Shown piece by piece: positions 60,928-64,000 of a DNA stretch of 64,000 nt (its first letter is position 1; each line of letters starts with the position of its first letter). Under the pieces are notes generated by a model. That model searched no databases and had not been told where the DNA came from. It saw only the letters and a list, made by a program, of their open reading frames with translations. The position numbers were made by a program, and so were the translations under genes. The DNA is from Calonectria ilicicola (taxonomy: Eukaryota > Ascomycota > Sordariomycetes > Hypocreales > Nectriaceae), in contig CP085825.1 in NCBI GenBank assembly GCA_020809705.1, forward strand, positions 4,030,001 to 4,094,000, written 5' to 3'.

Positions 60928-62025
60928 ATGGCCGACGCAGATAACGCTACTCGAGCTCCTGAGAGCGATACTCAAGAGACTACTGCTCCTCCCGTTGTGG
61001 GCGAGCATTGCGTGACTGACAGACCTACTCGTACGCAGATGCCTTTTCTTGCCACCAGCCCAGGCGGCTAATAGACACAGCTTCGGGCCAGTCCTCTACT
61101 GGAGAGATCATTAAGCTCAATGATGTTGAGGTGAGTGTTTGGAGCGATGCTCTTGGCGCTCTTGCGACTGATAGTCCTTCTTCTTCCAGGTCTACATCTC
61201 CAAGCCGGCCGATTATCCCCATGCCCCGTCGCGACTCCTCCTCCTCCTTACAGGAGGCACCGGTATCAAGTCGGTCAACAACCAGATTCAGGCCGACAAG
61301 TTCGCCACCGAGGGCTTTCTGGTGCTCATGCCCGACATGTTCAGTGGCGACACGGCCCCCGCTTCCACCTCCATCACCGATGACTCTACCTCCTTCCTCG
61401 AACAGTTCAAGCTCAAAGCCGTCGAAGTGACAAAGTCATTCCTCATCGACATGTGGCTCGCTCGCGTTACTGAGGACCGCGTGATGCCCGTCCTTCACAA
61501 GGTCATTGACGGTGCGAAGGAGCAGTTTGCTGATTGCGTCAAGCAGGGTGAAGGCATTTACGCTGTGGGTTACTGTGTTGGTGCACGCTTTGTGCTGCTC
61601 CTGTCCAAAAAGTCGCAGCCTACAAGTGGAGATGCTGAGAGTGCTGAAAGCGGCGAAATCAAGACAGGACCATTCATCAAGGTGGGTGCATTGGCGCATG
61701 CCGCATCGGTTGTGCCCGATGACTTCAAAGACGTCAGTGTCCCTCTAAGCCTAGTGTGTGTTGAGGACGATCCTTTGTTTCCCGACAAGGTTCGCACATT
61801 TGGTGAGGATAGCATGTCCAACGCCAACTTGGAGCATGAGGTGCAAGTTTACCCAGGCGTACCCCACGGTAAGACTTTGAATCGCCAATAAGTTCATAGG
61901 CTGTGCCCAGCTGAAGCTAACATCGTCCAGGATTCGCTGTCGTGGGTGAATATCAGGAGGGGTCCATTAAGGAAGCCCAGGCTACGGCATATGAACAAAT
62001 GCTAAGATGGATTCAGACACATTAA
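60928..62025 (+). CDS. Dienelactone hydrolase-family protein
   Basis: This is an alpha/beta-hydrolase of 308 residues from four exons (60928-61030, 61081-61130, 61190-61868, 61931-62025). The first 30 residues are polar and acidic, then a conserved EHCVTDRP segment precedes the core. The nucleophile elbow is G-Y-C-V-G with Cys180, as in dienelactone hydrolases, which use Cys rather than Ser. The acid is likely in CVEDDPLFPD, and the catalytic His is in PGVPHGF; the PHG-F junction is formed by the last splice, which supports it. Many fungal proteins of this type (for example Aim2) have unknown substrates, so a role in aromatic degradation is not implied. The gene ends 92 bp from the convergent oxidoreductase gene. 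Confidence 0.88.
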
Positions 62026-62117
62026 TCAAGCAGTGATTGTTCATTTCATTATGTCACACGCAGGCAGGCATTGAGTGTTTAGTGTTGTTTCTACATCGTC
62101 ATATACGAGATGGGTAC

Positions 62118-63180
62118 TCAAGAGATGGTGCAGATTATCTTTCCCAGGTTCTTGGCTTCTTCCATATGCTTGTGAGCCTCTTGGATCTCCTCCCAAGGCA
62201 GTACCTTGTCCACAAAGATTTGCAACTTGCCCGACTCAAATTCCGGGAGGTATTGCTCCAGCTTATCACGTAATTTTCCCTGGTACTCTTCGTCGCGGCT
62301 TCTAAGCGTGCTGCCCTCGATTCTCAGCCGCTTGTATAAGATCTGTGAAATATCAGCCTCAGGAACCTTGCCACCGCTCAAAGTACCCAAGAGAACGATG
62401 CGGCCATCGCGAGCGGCAACGTCGAGGTTCTTTTGGAAGTAGTTTCCACCGACAAAGTCCACAATGTAATCTACGCCTTTGCCCCCAGTTTTGGCCTTGA
62501 TCTCTTCTGCCCAGTTTTGTGTCTTGTAGTTGAAGGCGGCCGTGGCGCCAAGCTTCGACGTGATGAAGTCACACTTGTCATCAGTTCCAGCTGTGGCATA
62601 TACCTCTGATGCACCCGCAACACGAGACAGCTGCATACCAGCAATAGACACTCCAGAAGCACCTGCATGCCACAAAATGGATTTGCCCTTTTCAAAACCA
62701 AGCACAAGATGGAGAGCCTGCGTAGCCGTGATCCACGTTTCCGGAATACCAGCGCAAATTTCGAAGCTCATGGCCTTAGGCTTGTGTAGCAGCATTCGAG
62801 TGCTGACAGCAATATGCTCAGCATACGCTCCTCCATATGCCAAACCAAAAACTTCATCACCTTCCTTAAAGCTATTGTGGTCACCAGCACCCAAGGACTC
62901 AATGATGCCACTGAACTCAACGCCAAGAGTCTTTGGTGCCTGTGGAGGAAGAGGGTAAAATCCACGTCGCTGGATAATGTCCATTCGGTTGATACCAAAG
63001 GCCTTCACACGGACGAGAGCCTGTCCCTCCGCAGGGGATGGCAGAGGAGTTTGGTCGTTTATGAAGAGGGCATCGAGTTCACCCGTCCCACCTCGGATAT
63101 CTAAAGGCGGGGTCAGATTCCGACGGCTCTTGGATTCACCCTCATGATCACATACCAACAGCTTTCATAACAGCCGCCAT
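62118..63180 (-). CDS. Quinone oxidoreductase-like MDR protein (zeta-crystallin type)
   Basis: This is an NADPH-dependent oxidoreductase of the medium-chain dehydrogenase/reductase superfamily, 335 residues. Exon 1 (63180-63156) is only 25 bp and encodes MAAVMKAV; after a GTATGT...TTTAG intron, exon 2 (63100-62118) continues DIRGGTGELDALF. A GroES-like N-terminal domain has KAFGINRMDIIQRRGFYP and GVEFSGIIE. The nucleotide-binding domain has the WHAGASGVSIAGMQLSRVAG loop in place of the usual AAGGVG form. Structural and catalytic zinc ligands are absent, as in quinone oxidoreductases, including the PIG3-like group. The frame also opens further upstream inside the intron, but that version lacks the conserved N-terminal strand. 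Confidence 0.9.
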
Positions 63181-64000
63181 TTTAAATATTTTGTATCAAT
63201 TTTCAATCCGGGGGACAATTGTATTATTTCGGTTCGTTGGAACGAGATGCAGGAGTTCAGTTGGCGAAAGTGTAAAATGGGTCAAGTTGATGCGATGCAT
63301 TTTTGCATTAGTAATACACATTCGCCGGCAATGGGCGAGTGATGTCGTCACCAACACGACATCTTCCTATGCAAAGCAACATAGTGCGAGTTGAAGGATA
63401 CCAAGTGTAGCATTTTACGCAAACTTTCAGAGGCTGAGGGTGTCAATAGCATTTCGTCAGCACAGCAGATAGCAAACAATATGGGCCAGTTAGATAAGAT
63501 GCTGAGCAGAAATGATGACCATCACGACCTGGCAGCATCACTACCTCCTCGGTCATATTCCAAAATGACACCAATTCTCCAGAGAAAAGTAATTGTAGAG
63601 AGGTGTGTTTTGCCAGCATCAGAGCCGATCCCGTGGCGTAGTTGGAGAGGAATGGCCGCATGTGTAGTGAACGCAACATCCCATCCTACCTTGATTCACT
63701 TCGCCTTAAGTCGACCTTTCAAACGAGTTGTCGCACAGATTTGAGAGGGAAAAAAATGTCGCAAAGAAGAAGGCAAACAAAAAATCCCCGTCCGCTGCCA
63801 GGAATTTCGGTTCAAATCCCCTCTAGTGAGCTGTGGCGGAACCACCAAGCTCAAAGTTGACAGAAAGCTGAGCCAGATTCTCGATAGCAGTTACAATTCA
63901 GCGGTTCGTTCACGGCGTGGGAACTGTGAGGCGAGAAACAAGGTTGTATTCTTCTCAGCTCCTAGTATAAACAAACGACACCGCGAGGCAACGAGATGGG
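63181..64000. other. Upstream region of the oxidoreductase gene to window end
   Basis: Contains the promoter of the MDR gene. Frames are short and unrecognised. Isolated tRNA-promoter-like words were checked and rejected. The next gene is presumably beyond the window. Confidence 0.5.

Noticed and set aside
63634..63819. Possible tRNA: A-box-like TGGCGTAGTTGG and B-box-like GGTTCAAATCC
   Set aside because: The two words are about 165 bases apart, and no acceptor, anticodon or T stems can be formed around them.

Overview
The window looks like nuclear DNA of a filamentous ascomycete, most likely a sordariomycete of the order Hypocreales (inference). The evidence is short introns of about 50 to 125 bp with GTAAGT/GTGAGT donors, intact fungal marker proteins (class III chitin synthase, Num1/ApsA cortical anchor, Opy2, a Ras2-type GTPase), C-ending codon preference in highly expressed genes, and long intergenic tracts with homopolymer runs. 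There is no bacterial-style operon, CRISPR array or prophage. I support 16 protein-coding genes and rebuilt the splicing of 14 of them; the other two (OTU protease, HAD dehalogenase) are single-exon.

Layout. 1-2.9 kb is intergenic and carries a 242-bp MITE (1708-1949). 2.9-10.3 kb has a thiol methyltransferase-like gene (+), an OTU protease (-) and the long NUM1/apsA gene (-). 10.3-17.5 kb has no recognisable gene. 17.5-20.7 kb holds a multi-pass membrane protein (-), with a probable GC-AG intron, and a type II haloacid dehalogenase-like gene (+), separated by an AT-rich island. 20.7-27.8 kb has no recognisable gene and leads into the RAS2-type GTPase (+, 27.8-28.6 kb). 28.7-35.7 kb is again empty, followed by OPY2 (-, 35.7-37.1 kb). 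37.1-42.9 kb is empty except for a second copy of the MITE (39284-39520) and an unexplained reading frame. From 43 kb on, genes are dense: class III chitin synthase (+), UBC12 (+), ILV5 (+), a PLP-dependent serine/threonine dehydratase-like gene (+), a QDR-type MFS transporter (-), PRO2 (+), RFA1 (-), a dienelactone hydrolase-family gene (+) and a quinone oxidoreductase-like MDR gene (-).

Most genes are conserved housekeeping functions with no shared pathway. Loose themes are cell-surface growth and signalling (Num1, Ras2, Opy2, chitin synthase) and amino-acid metabolism (ILV5, PRO2, serine/threonine dehydratase). RFA1 and the dienelactone hydrolase gene are divergent across 740 bp, and that spacer carries a cluster of MluI-type cell-cycle boxes close to RFA1. 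Several pairs are convergent with short 3' spacers.

I found no convincing new multi-gene system. The best leads are the paired MITE family with TA target sites, the GC-AG intron, the MCB cluster upstream of RFA1, a tandem splice acceptor in UBC12, and three gene-free tracts of about 7 kb that may hide noncoding transcripts or finely split genes.
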